A program made the translations under genes and the position numbers. The notes under the pieces are model-generated. The model ran no database searches, was not told the origin of the DNA, and worked only from the letters and a program-made list of their open reading frames with translations. Below are positions 7,451 through 14,307 of a DNA stretch of 14,316 nt, one piece after another. The stretch spans positions 1-14,316 of the forward strand of contig DASZVJ010000172.1 in assembly GCA_035547155.1 (NCBI GenBank). Reading direction: 5' to 3'. This DNA comes from CAZNMF01 sp035547155. Its GTDB lineage: Bacteria > Acidobacteriota > Vicinamibacteria > Vicinamibacterales > SCN-69-37. How positions within the stretch are numbered: position 1 is the stretch's first letter; the number at the start of each line of letters is the position of its first letter.

Positions 7451-7476
7451 GTAGAGGCGGCCCCCTGTGGCCGCCC
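7451..7476 (+). repeat. REP-like palindrome, copy 4
   Basis: GTAG at 7451 is followed by arms GGCGGCC (7456-7462) and GGCCGCC (7469-7475). It ends seven bases before the aat stop codon end in the apaG-aat convergent junction and is positioned to terminate either gene. Confidence 0.75.
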
Positions 7477-7482
7477 GCCCAA

Positions 7483-8058
7483 TCACACGAACGAACAATC
7501 CCGCTTCAACGCGTCTTCCAATCTCCGTACGTACTCCGCACGCGGAATCTCGATCGCACCGAACTGGACGAGGTGCGGCGTAATCCACTGCGTGTCGAGC
7601 AGCGTGAAGCCGCGGCGTGCGAGGCGATCGACGAGGGCGACGAGCGCGAGCTTGGACGCGTCCGTCGCGCGATGGAACATCGACTCGCCGAAGAACGCGC
7701 CGCCGAGGTGCACGCCGTAGAGCCCGCCGACCAGTTCCTCGCCGCTCCATACCTCGACAGAATGCGCGAGCCCGAGGCGATGCAGCGCCGCGTAGCTCTC
7801 GACGATCTCCTCGCTGATCCACGTCCCTTCGCGCGGCCGCTCCGCGCAGGCGCGCATCACGTCCTCGAACGCGCGATCGATCGTGATCGCGTACGGCGCC
7901 TGCCTGACGAGCCGCGCGAGACGGCCCGGCACATGGAACGTGTCAACCGGTAAAATTCCGCGGGGATCGGGTGAAAACCAGCCGATCTCCCCGTCCTCGA
8001 GCGCCATCGGAAACAGACCTTTGCGATAGGCGCGGACGAGGAGAGCGGGGTCGAGCAC
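7483..8058 (-). CDS. aat: leucyl/phenylalanyl-tRNA-protein transferase (Aat)
   Basis: Aat moves Leu or Phe from aminoacyl-tRNA to the N-terminal Arg or Lys of proteins, making N-degrons read by ClpS/ClpAP. Family blocks are visible: AYRKGLFPM (10-18), GWFSPDPRGILP (26-37), FHVPGRL (41-47), GTWISEEIVESY (78-89), GLYGVHLGGAFFGESMFH (112-129) and LLDTQW (153-158). At 191 residues it is the short form common outside enterobacteria; E. coli Aat is about 234. The start is a GTG at 8058; an ATG two bases upstream is out of frame. No strong ribosome-binding site is seen. The gene diverges from the SulP permease, and its upstream region is an octamer tandem array. Confidence 0.93.
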   Translation of the reverse strand: MLDPALLVRAYRKGLFPMALEDGEIGWFSPDPRGILPVDTFHVPGRLARLVRQAPYAITIDRAFEDVMRACAERPREGTWISEEIVESYAALHRLGLAHSVEVWSGEELVGGLYGVHLGGAFFGESMFHRATDASKLALVALVDRLARRGFTLLDTQWITPHLVQFGAIEIPRAEYVRRLEDALKRDCSFV

Positions 8059-8062
8059 ATCT

Positions 8063-8134
8063 CACTATCGCACTATCGCGCTATCGCACTATTTCCATCG
8101 GGCTATCTGGCTATCGGGTCATCGGATCATCGGG
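8063..8134. repeat. octamer tandem array (CACTATCG / CTATCGGG) between aat and the SulP gene
   Basis: Nine degenerate copies of an 8-base unit centred on TATCG/CATCG run without a break. The first four keep a strict 8-base period (TATCG at 8066, 8074, 8082; TATTT at 8090). There is one 6-base step to 8096, then the 8-base period resumes (8104, 8112, 8120, 8128). The array starts four bases before the aat start codon. On the minus strand the units read CGATAGTG and CCGATAGC, which resemble -10 boxes. Confidence 0.85.
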
Positions 8135-8161
8135 CTGCCGCCGCCCTGGCCGTGTTTTTGC

Positions 8162-8167
8162 TACCCT
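8162..8167 (+). promoter_or_regulatory. possible -10 box for the SulP permease gene
   Basis: TACCCT preceded by TGC lies 12 bases before the ATG at 8180, giving a leader of about six bases. A GAAGAG lies between it and the start codon and could help ribosome binding if transcription begins further upstream. No good -35 is seen. Confidence 0.25.
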
Positions 8168-8179
8168 TGAAGAGCCTGT

Positions 8180-9865
8180 ATGTTACGTTTCTCACCCGAA
8201 CTGATTCCCTGGCTGCCGAAATCCGTTCTCGCCCTTCGGCACTACGACCTCGACACCTTTCGCAACGACGTCATCGCCGGCATCACCGTCGGACTCGTCG
8301 CGCTGCCGCTCGCGATGGCGTTCGCCATCGCGTCGGGGATGCCGCCGCAGAACGGCATCTACTGCGCGGTCGTCACGGGCTTTCTGATCTCCCTGCTCGG
8401 CGGATCGCAGGTGCAGATCGGCGGACCGACGGGCGCGTTCGTCGTGGTCGTCTCCGGCATCGTCGCGACGTACGGCCCGACGGGATTGTTCATGTGCACG
8501 ATGATGGCGGGCGTGATGCTCGTCATCGCGGGCGCGACCGGCACCGGCACGGCGGTGCGCTTCATTCCTCGACCCGTCGTCATCGGCTTCACGAACGGCA
8601 TCGCGATCATCATCGCGAGCACGCAGATTCGCGACTTCCTCGGCCTCACGATCTCGGAGAACACCGGCGAGTTCGTGCCGCGCATGCGCGCGATCGTCGC
8701 GCACATCGGGACGATCACGCCGGCCGCCGCGATCCTTGCGACGGTCGTGCTCCTGATCGCGCTGTTCACGAACCGCGTGAGCAAGAAAGTGCCCGGCACG
8801 GTGGCGGCGCTGCTCATCGGCACGGCGATCGCGTGGATTTTCCACCTGCCCATCGAGACGATCGGGACGCGCTTCGGCGGCATCCCGTCCGGCCTGCCGT
8901 CGCCGCAGGTGCCGCACTTCGACCTGTCGATCATGCTGACGCTGCTCGCGCCGGCGGTGACGGTCGCCACGCTCGGCGCGATCGAGTCGCTGATGTCGGC
9001 CGTCGTCGCCGATCGGATGATCGGCGATCGACACAACCCGAACGTCGAGCTGATCGGCCAGGGCGTGGCCAACATCGTGTCGCCGATCTTCGGCGGCCTG
9101 CCCGCGACGGGCGCGATCGCGCGCACGGCGACCAACGTCCGATCGGGCGGACGAACGCCCGTCGCCGGCATGATCCACGCGCTGACCCTGCTGGCGATCC
9201 TCCTCGCCCTCGCGCCGCTCGCCGCGCACGTGCCCATGGCCGTCCTCGCGGGCCTGCTCATCGTCGTCGCCAAGAACATGGGCGAGTGGCACGAGATTCC
9301 GATCCTGCTGCGGCAGACCTATGCGGACATCTCGGTGTGGATCATCAGCTTCGCGCTGACGGTCTTCGCGGACCTGACGGTCGCCGTCGAGGTCGGGATG
9401 ATCCTGGCGGCCGTGCTCTACATCCGCCGCGTGTCGAACACGACGACGGTGTCGCGCGTGACGCCGGAGTACATCAGCGAGGGCCGCGCGCACATCCTGC
9501 AGGACAAGGCGATTCCGGACTACGTCGCCGTCTTCCGGATCCACGGCCCGCTGCTGTTCGGATCGACCGACAAGCTGCAGCAGATCACGGATCGGCTCGC
9601 CGAGCTGCCGGACATCGTGATCTTCCGGCTACGCAACATGCCCGCGATCGACGCGACGGGTGTCCGCGCGCTCGAGGACACGGCCTCGGAAATCACCGCC
9701 ACGGGCCGCCACGTCCTCTTCTGCGGCGCGCGCCCGCAACCGAGCGTCGTCATGCGCAAGGGTGGCTTCCACGAGCGCGTCGGCGAAGCGAACGTCTGCC
9801 CGAACGTCGAAACGGCGCTCCAACGCGCGGCGCAGATTTACGCGACGAGACGGCTGACGGCGTAG
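8180..9865 (+). CDS. SulP family inorganic anion permease with C-terminal STAS domain
   Basis: The protein has 561 residues, typical of bacterial SulP transporters, which carry sulphate, bicarbonate or C4-dicarboxylates across the inner membrane. The membrane domain runs from about 24 to 415, with family blocks DVIAGITVGLVALPLAMAFA (30-49) and GGSQVQIGGPTGAF near 75-88, plus NGIAIIIAS and GGLPATGAIARTATNVRSGG further on. The STAS domain starts at about 447 (YVAVFRIHGPLLFG) and holds the conserved DATG loop at 491-494. Thr493 is at the position of the phosphorylatable residue in anti-sigma antagonists. The substrate cannot be assigned; no sulphate-assimilation or carbonic-anhydrase gene is adjacent. 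The start ATG is followed directly by the expected short amphipathic N-terminus. Confidence 0.93.
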   Translation: MLRFSPELIPWLPKSVLALRHYDLDTFRNDVIAGITVGLVALPLAMAFAIASGMPPQNGIYCAVVTGFLISLLGGSQVQIGGPTGAFVVVVSGIVATYGPTGLFMCTMMAGVMLVIAGATGTGTAVRFIPRPVVIGFTNGIAIIIASTQIRDFLGLTISENTGEFVPRMRAIVAHIGTITPAAAILATVVLLIALFTNRVSKKVPGTVAALLIGTAIAWIFHLPIETIGTRFGGIPSGLPSPQVPHFDLSIMLTLLAPAVTVATLGAIESLMSAVVADRMIGDRHNPNVELIGQGVANIVSPIFGGLPATGAIARTATNVRSGGRTPVAGMIHALTLLAILLALAPLAAHVPMAVLAGLLIVVAKNMGEWHEIPILLRQTYADISVWIISFALTVFADLTVAVEVGMILAAVLYIRRVSNTTTVSRVTPEYISEGRAHILQDKAIPDYVAVFRIHGPLLFGSTDKLQQITDRLAELPDIVIFRLRNMPAIDATGVRALEDTASEITATGRHVLFCGARPQPSVVMRKGGFHERVGEANVCPNVETALQRAAQIYATRRLTA

Positions 9866-9904
9866 GTAGGGGCTAGCTACGCGACTTGCGAGCTGCGCAA
9901 TTTC

Positions 9905-9930
9905 GTAGGGGCCGCCCTTGTGGCGGCCCG
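9905..9930 (+). repeat. REP-like palindrome, copy 5
   Basis: GTAG at 9905 is followed by arms GGGCCGCC (9909-9916) and GGCGGCCC (9922-9929) around loop CTTGT. It begins 39 bases after the SulP stop codon. It faces copy 7, so this pair has the head-out arrangement of a REPIN. Confidence 0.85.
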
Positions 9931-9951
9931 GCACAAGGGCGCGCCCATACG
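9928..9951 (-). repeat. degenerate REP-like palindrome, copy 6
   Basis: CACAAGGGC followed by a GCGCCC and CATACG recalls the loop, right arm and tail of copy 7, but the arms no longer pair properly and the CTAC tail is changed to ATAC. It looks like a decayed copy. Confidence 0.5.
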
Positions 9952-9954
9952 CGA

Positions 9955-9983
9955 ACCGGGCGGCCACAAGGGCCGCCCCTACG
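9955..9983 (-). repeat. REP-like palindrome, copy 7
   Basis: These 29 bases are identical to 5003-5031, about 5 kb away, which indicates recent copying or strong selection. The arms are at 9958-9965 and 9971-9978, followed by CTACG. It lies in the convergent SulP/ferredoxin junction. Confidence 0.87.
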
Positions 9984-9988
9984 AGAGC

Positions 9989-10008
9989 AGTTCGAAGTTC
10001 AAAGTTGA
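9989..10008 (+). repeat. AGTTC(G/A)A heptamer microrepeat
   Basis: Three 7-base units (AGTTCGA, AGTTCAA, AGTTGAC) sit between REP-like copy 7 and the end of the ferredoxin gene. The array is short, so chance is possible, but the style matches the other gaps. Confidence 0.45.
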
Positions 10009-10014
10009 CGAGCG

Positions 10015-10362
10015 TCAGTACTCAGGAGGCGGTTCGATCTCGTCCGCGGGCCGCTTGCCCACGTCGGCGCGGCCGCTGCCAGCCAGACGGCTGATCGCGC
10101 GGACCGTCATGTCGTGATCGCAACGCATCTGGCAAGACAACCGCACGCCCGTGAGGCCGCGGGCGGCGAGGACGGTTACTTCAGCTTTCGTGTGTCGCTC
10201 GGGCTCGCCGGCCATGAACTCGACGCGGCACGTCGTGCAGCGCGCGTGGCCGCCGCAGGCGTGCAGCTGATCGATCCCGACTTCGTCCTCGAGCGCGAGC
10301 ACGAGGCGCTTCCCTTCCGGCACGGCAAACGTGCCGACTCCCTCAACCGTCAACTGTGGCAT
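10015..10362 (-). CDS. 2Fe-2S ferredoxin
   Basis: This is a 115-residue soluble electron carrier with the cluster ligands C36, C42, C45 and C77, spaced C-x5-C-x2-C-x31-C as in plant- and adrenodoxin-type ferredoxins. The core sequence is ACGGHARCTTC. The beta-grasp domain fills about residues 1-90, and the C-terminal 25 residues are charged and proline-rich (ending PPPEY), which may be a docking tail. A GAGGG eight bases before the ATG is a good Shine-Dalgarno sequence; it overlaps the stop codon of the upstream rhomboid gene 10 bases away, so the pair is probably cotranscribed and coupled. No reductase or oxygenase partner is in the window, so the electron partner is unknown. Confidence 0.9.
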   Translation of the reverse strand: MPQLTVEGVGTFAVPEGKRLVLALEDEVGIDQLHACGGHARCTTCRVEFMAGEPERHTKAEVTVLAARGLTGVRLSCQMRCDHDMTVRAISRLAGSGRADVGKRPADEIEPPPEY

Positions 10363-10372
10363 TCACCATCCC

Positions 10373-11227
10373 TCACAGAAACGCGTCGACCACCGAGACG
10401 ATGACCGACAACACGGACAACACGAGACAAATCACCGCCCACAGAATGTGATTGATGCGCTCGGGCTTCAGCGGATCGAGCAGCATCCCCGCGAGATAGC
10501 CGCCGGCGAACCCGCCGATGTGCGCATAGTTGTCGATGCCCGGCATGATCAAGCCGAAGATGAAGACGGGAATCGCCCAGCTCCACGCCGCGCTGCTGAC
10601 CGCGCTCGAGCCCGTGCGGCGGCCGTAGTAGACGAGCGCGCCCATCAGGCCCATGATCGCGCCCGACGCGCCGACGGTGATCGCCGCGGGCTGCAGGAAT
10701 GGAATCGGCAGGAACGCGAGCGTCGCGCCCGCGACCGAGCTCAGCACGAACCCGAGGATGCCGGCGATCACGTAGATGATCACCATCCGTCCCGCGCCGT
10801 ACAACTCGCCGACGGCCGGTGCGAGCTGGCGAATCCACAACAGATTGAAGATGATGTGCAGCAGGTTCGCGTGCAGCCAGCAGGCGCTGAGCACCGTCCA
10901 CCAGCGGTGATAGCTGAAGACCGGCACGACGCCGCTGGCGCCGAAGATCAGCAGGCTATACGAGCTCGGCGCGAGCAGGCCGAAGATGCCGCCGCCGCCC
11001 GAAATCAGGCCGCCGGTCGTCAGCAGCGACGCCGCGTAGACGACGACGCAAAGACCGGTGACGAAGGGCACGAAGCCAAGGTCGTGGCCGAGCGTGCGCA
11101 GGGCGGGCGCGAATCCCCAGAGCCCGGGGTTGCGGCGGCCGCAGTTGTAGCAGGTTTCGTCGTTCACCCCGACCAGATAGCCGCACGAGACACACACCAC
11201 GGATCCGGTCGTCTGCCGCTTGAACAT
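10373..11227 (-). CDS. rhomboid family intramembrane serine protease with N-terminal zinc ribbon
   Basis: Rhomboids cleave membrane proteins within or near the bilayer. From ATG 11227 the protein has 284 residues. CVSC (12-15) and CYNC (26-29) form a four-cysteine zinc-ribbon-like domain. It is followed by about seven hydrophobic segments. The active site is intact: serine 188 in GASGAIMG (186-193), histidine 236 in NYAHIGG (233-239), and the supporting HANLLHIIFN (119-128) with H124 and N128. An in-frame codon 57 bases upstream would give a longer, arginine-rich start overlapping the divergent sigma gene; the shorter start is preferred because a TATTCT box lies seven bases before it. It is the first gene of a pair with the ferredoxin. 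Confidence 0.9.
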   Translation of the reverse strand: MFKRQTTGSVVCVSCGYLVGVNDETCYNCGRRNPGLWGFAPALRTLGHDLGFVPFVTGLCVVVYAASLLTTGGLISGGGGIFGLLAPSSYSLLIFGASGVVPVFSYHRWWTVLSACWLHANLLHIIFNLLWIRQLAPAVGELYGAGRMVIIYVIAGILGFVLSSVAGATLAFLPIPFLQPAAITVGASGAIMGLMGALVYYGRRTGSSAVSSAAWSWAIPVFIFGLIMPGIDNYAHIGGFAGGYLAGMLLDPLKPERINHILWAVICLVLSVLSVIVSVVDAFL

Positions 11228-11234
11228 CCGGGGC

Positions 11235-11240
11235 AGAATA
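11235..11240 (-). promoter_or_regulatory. likely -10 box for the rhomboid gene, leaderless spacing
   Basis: On the minus strand GCTATTCT is followed by seven bases (GCCCCGG) and then the ATG. Transcription would begin at or one base before the start codon, so the mRNA would be leaderless. No Shine-Dalgarno sequence is present, which fits. No clear -35 was found. Confidence 0.45.
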
Positions 11241-11305
11241 GCACGCACATCCCCGCGCTTTCGCCGTCGTGACGCCCAGGCCAACCGGTCCGCCCCTGCC
11301 CCGTC

Positions 11306-11311
11306 TAACCT
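11306..11311 (+). promoter_or_regulatory. possible -10 box for the sigma-factor gene
   Basis: TAACCT ends five bases before the ATG at 11317. If used it would give a leaderless message and support that start over the GTG at 11269. It is a weak match to consensus. Confidence 0.2.
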
Positions 11312-11316
11312 CCCAG

Positions 11317-11886
11317 ATGCAGCCGGATGACGCGACGCTGGTCCGGCAGGCCGCTGGCGGCGACCAGACCGCCTTTCGCCTGCTCGTCGATCGCCACAGC
11401 CGCAGCGTGTTCCGCCTGGCGTATCGCATCACCGGCCAGCGCGAGGACGCCGAGGACGTCGTCCAGGAGACGTTCGTTCGTGCGTTCCGGCAGTTGGACC
11501 GGTTCGAGTCGCGATCGAACTTCGGCACGTGGCTCTATCGCATCGGCTTCAACTGCGCGATCGATGCGACACGCAGCCGCTCGCATCGCGAGACGGCCGA
11601 GGAGCCCTCGCTGCTCGATCAACGCGCGCGTGCCGGCATGGCGACGGGCGACGACCTGATCTACGCCGGCCAGATCAGCGCGCAGGTACAGCAGGCGCTC
11701 GGCGCACTGTCGGATCAGGAGCGCGCGGCATTCGTGATGCGGCACTACCACGAGTGCTCGATCGACGAGATCGGGCAGGCGCTCGATCTGAAGACGAGCG
11801 CGGCCAAGCACGCGGTATTCAGGGCCGTACGGAAGATGCGCGTGGCGCTGCGACCGCTCGTCGCGCCGCGCACCGAGGGCACGTAG
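11317..11886 (+). CDS. ECF-type RNA polymerase sigma factor
   Basis: This 189-residue protein has the two ECF domains. Region 2 (about 5-88) contains GDQTAFRLLVDRH, the DAEDVVQETFVRAF block (44-57) and FGTWLYRIGFNCAID. Region 4 (about 128-175) contains LSDQERAAFVMRHYHECSIDEIGQALDLKTSAAKHAVFRAVRKMR with its helix-turn-helix. There is no region 3. The start is uncertain: a GTG at 11269 would add 16 residues (MTPRPTGPPLPRLTSQ), but ATG 11317 places the usual few residues before region 2 and avoids overlap with the upstream divergent gene. The anti-sigma gene starts three bases after its stop, so the two are cotranscribed, and ECF factors of this kind often transcribe their own operon. Confidence 0.93.
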   Translation: MQPDDATLVRQAAGGDQTAFRLLVDRHSRSVFRLAYRITGQREDAEDVVQETFVRAFRQLDRFESRSNFGTWLYRIGFNCAIDATRSRSHRETAEEPSLLDQRARAGMATGDDLIYAGQISAQVQQALGALSDQERAAFVMRHYHECSIDEIGQALDLKTSAAKHAVFRAVRKMRVALRPLVAPRTEGT

Positions 11887-11889
11887 ACG

Positions 11890-12678
11890 ATGACTCCATT
11901 CGACTGGCATCCGACCGACGACGATCTGACGCTGCACGCGTATCGGGACGATGCGCCCGACGAGCAGGCCGCGATCGATCGCCATCTGCGCGAGTGCGAG
12001 GCGTGCGCGGCGACGTGGCGCGAAATCCAGGCGCTGCAGCAGCTCGCCAGCGCGGCCGACGTGCCCGAGCCCGCAGAGGATTTCGAGGACGCGATGTGGG
12101 CGCGCATCGCGCCGCAGCTTCACGCGTGGCCGCCGGCGCGGCGACGCGTCTGGACCTCGCGTCAATTCGTCGCCGTCGGCGCCTGGGCCGCCACGATCGC
12201 CGGCATCGTCGTCGCCGGCCATCTGTGGCTGCGCCACACGCCCGCGGCAACGCCCGCGAAGCCAACCGCCGCCGCGACCGTCCCGTCAGACGTTCGCGAG
12301 CGCGTGCTGCTGACGGCGCTCGACTCGCACTTCTCGCAGACCGAGATGCTGCTCGTCGAGCTGATGAATGCGCCCGACGACGCGAAGGGATCCCTGGCGT
12401 TCGAGCGCGAGACGGCCGACGACCTGGTGCAGTCGGGCCGGCTCTATCGCGTGACGGCGGCGCAGACGGGCGATCGCCGGCTGACCGACGTGCTCGACGA
12501 CGTGCAGACCGTGTTGACGGAAGTGGCGCGCGCGCCGGAGACGCCGGACAAGGACGATCTGGCGGCGATCCGATCGCGCATCGAACGGAACGACCTGCTC
12601 TTCAAAGTGCGAGCGGTCACCAACGACATCCGCGTCCGGCAGGACAAGCCGGGCGCATCGAATGAGGGAGCGTTATGA
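11890..12678 (+). CDS. membrane-anchored anti-sigma factor with zinc-binding (ZAS) domain
   Basis: The 262-residue product has H32-x3-C36-x2-C39 in the sequence RHLRECEAC, the core of the zinc-associated anti-sigma domain that clamps an ECF sigma factor. One membrane helix lies at about 93-113 (FVAVGAWAATIAGIVVAGHLW). The rest, about 120-262, would be outside the cytoplasm. It is rich in charged helices and is not a domain I can name, so it is probably the sensing part. The gene sits three bases after the sigma gene and shares ATGA with the HEAT-repeat gene, so the three products should be made together. Release of the sigma factor could be by proteolysis or by a conformational change; the sequence does not tell. 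Confidence 0.87.
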   Translation: MTPFDWHPTDDDLTLHAYRDDAPDEQAAIDRHLRECEACAATWREIQALQQLASAADVPEPAEDFEDAMWARIAPQLHAWPPARRRVWTSRQFVAVGAWAATIAGIVVAGHLWLRHTPAATPAKPTAAATVPSDVRERVLLTALDSHFSQTEMLLVELMNAPDDAKGSLAFERETADDLVQSGRLYRVTAAQTGDRRLTDVLDDVQTVLTEVARAPETPDKDDLAAIRSRIERNDLLFKVRAVTNDIRVRQDKPGASNEGAL

Positions 12679-14240
12679 CGCGACTGTCTACGTGTGTAGT
12701 GATGAGTCTGCTGCTGCCGGCCGCGGCGGCCGCGCAAGTTCAGCCGGTGCCTCCGGCGGCCCCGCTGCCGCCGCCCGCGCCCGTGTCGAGTCCCGCGCCC
12801 GTCGTGGCGCCGGTGCCACCGCTGCCGCCGTCGCCCGTCGCCAAGTCGGTGCCGATCCCATTCGACGTCGCGGCCGTCGCGCCGGACATCAATGTCGATC
12901 TGGATCTCCAGCTCGATGATCTCAAGGCCAGCATGCCGGCTCTCCAGATGCAGCTCGATGAGCTCAAGAGCCGCATGCCGATGGCGTTCGCGCAGGCGGG
13001 CGACGCTCGCGCGCAGGCCGACATGCAGCGGCAGATCAACGAAGAGGCGCGCCGCGTCGCCGAGCAGGCACGTGAGATGGCGGAGCAACAGCGGGGGCGA
13101 ATGGCGTTCGCGTTCGCGCAGGACGGCGGCGGCACGTATCGCGCCGGCCTCGATGCGCTGCAGCGCCGGCAGTACGACGACGCCGTCAAGGCGTTCGATC
13201 GTGTGATCACGCAGAAGGCACCGCGCGCCGATGCGGCGCTGTATTGGAAAGCCTTCGCGCAGTTCAAGCTCGCGCGCACCGACGACGCGCTCGCGGCCAT
13301 CACACAGCTGCGCCGTGACTACGCCCAGAGCCGCTACCTGACGGACGCGAAGGTGCTCGAAGCCGACGTGCGGAAGGCCGCCGGTCAGCCCGTCAATCCC
13401 GCCGCTGCCGACGACGAAGAGATCAAGCTGCTGGCGATTCAGGGCCTGTCGAAGTCCGATCAGGCCGTGCCGCTGCTCGAAGGCGTGCTCAACGCGACCA
13501 ACTCGCTCAACGTGAAGCGCCGCGCGCTCTACGTGCTCGCGCTCAGCGACGACGCACGCGCGCACCAGGTGCTGATGCGCTACGCGAAGGGCGGCGGCAA
13601 TCCGGATCTGCAGGTGGAAGCGATCCGCTATCTCGCGTCGCGCAAGGACTCGAAGACGACGCCGGCGGAGCTGCGCGAGATCTTCGACGGCACCGATGAC
13701 GTGAACGTGAAGATGGCGGTCATCGACGCGTATCGCACGTGGGGCGACAAGGGCGCGCTCCTGCAGATCATCCGTCAGCCGAACGTCGTCGTCGACGTGC
13801 GGCGATCGGCGATCAGCCGGCTGAGCGGCCTGGCGGATCCGAACGACGTGATGACGATTTATCAGACGGAGACCGATCCCGCGCTGCGCACGCAGCTCGT
13901 GGGGACGCTCGGATCGATGGAAGCCGTCGATCAGCTCGTGAGCATCGCGAAGACGGACAAGGACCCGACCGTCCGCGCCCGCGCGGTGCGCGCGATCGGT
14001 AACCGGCGTAACGACAAGACGACGCAGGCGCTCGTCGGCCTCTACGGCAGCGAGCAGAACAAGGACGTGCGGCGCGCGGTGATCCAGACGCTTGGCGGCC
14101 AGAACGATGCCGAGACGCTCATCGCGCTCGCGAAGAAGGAGACGGACGTCGAGCTCAAGCGCGAGCTCGTGCGCCGCATCTCCGACATGGCGCCGAATTC
14201 GAAGCCGGCGACGGACTTTCTGATGGACCAGTTGAAGTAA
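12675..14240 (+). CDS. secreted HEAT-repeat protein with proline-rich, coiled-coil and TPR-like regions
   Basis: The 521-residue protein begins with a signal peptide (hydrophobic 7-20, cleavage near AAA-Q at 20-21). A proline-rich stretch follows (24-56), then a doubled 14-residue unit (QLDDLKASMP at 79-88, QLDELKSRMP at 93-102), a charged coiled coil (112-142), a TPR-like helical pair (155-235) and HEAT repeats from about 246 to 515. HEAT repeats form protein-binding solenoids, so it is probably a periplasmic scaffold. The start is supported by GAGGGAG before the ATG and by the four-base overlap with the anti-sigma gene. As third gene of a sigma/anti-sigma operon it is a likely target or regulator of that signalling system. 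No catalytic motif is visible. Confidence 0.85.
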   Translation: MTRLSTCVVMSLLLPAAAAAQVQPVPPAAPLPPPAPVSSPAPVVAPVPPLPPSPVAKSVPIPFDVAAVAPDINVDLDLQLDDLKASMPALQMQLDELKSRMPMAFAQAGDARAQADMQRQINEEARRVAEQAREMAEQQRGRMAFAFAQDGGGTYRAGLDALQRRQYDDAVKAFDRVITQKAPRADAALYWKAFAQFKLARTDDALAAITQLRRDYAQSRYLTDAKVLEADVRKAAGQPVNPAAADDEEIKLLAIQGLSKSDQAVPLLEGVLNATNSLNVKRRALYVLALSDDARAHQVLMRYAKGGGNPDLQVEAIRYLASRKDSKTTPAELREIFDGTDDVNVKMAVIDAYRTWGDKGALLQIIRQPNVVVDVRRSAISRLSGLADPNDVMTIYQTETDPALRTQLVGTLGSMEAVDQLVSIAKTDKDPTVRARAVRAIGNRRNDKTTQALVGLYGSEQNKDVRRAVIQTLGGQNDAETLIALAKKETDVELKRELVRRISDMAPNSKPATDFLMDQLK

Positions 14241-14263
14241 GGCTTACGGCATACGGCTTACGG
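14241..14263 (+). repeat. GGCTTACGGCATACGG-type microrepeat
   Basis: Directly after the HEAT gene stop, GCTTACGG occurs twice around GCATACGG, an 8-base periodic array of three units. It is followed at once by a REP-like palindrome. Confidence 0.6.
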
Positions 14264-14264
14264 G

Positions 14265-14289
14265 GGGCGGCCACAAGGGCCGCCCCTAC
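14265..14289 (-). repeat. REP-like palindrome, copy 8
   Basis: Arms GGGCGGCC (14265-14272) and GGCCGCCC (14278-14285) around loop ACAAG are followed by CTAC. The core is identical to copies 1 and 7. It lies 24 bases after the HEAT gene stop. Confidence 0.85.
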
Positions 14290-14307
14290 ATTCCTTCCGG
14301 TACCAAC

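Noticed and set aside
8063..8134. The octamer array as a CRISPR array
   Set aside because: Units are only 8 bases, contiguous and degenerate, with no unique spacers and no cas genes nearby.
8192..9544. A 450-codon minus-strand frame opposite the SulP gene
   Set aside because: It is an antisense shadow rich in Arg, Asp and His; the plus-strand frame encodes an intact transporter.
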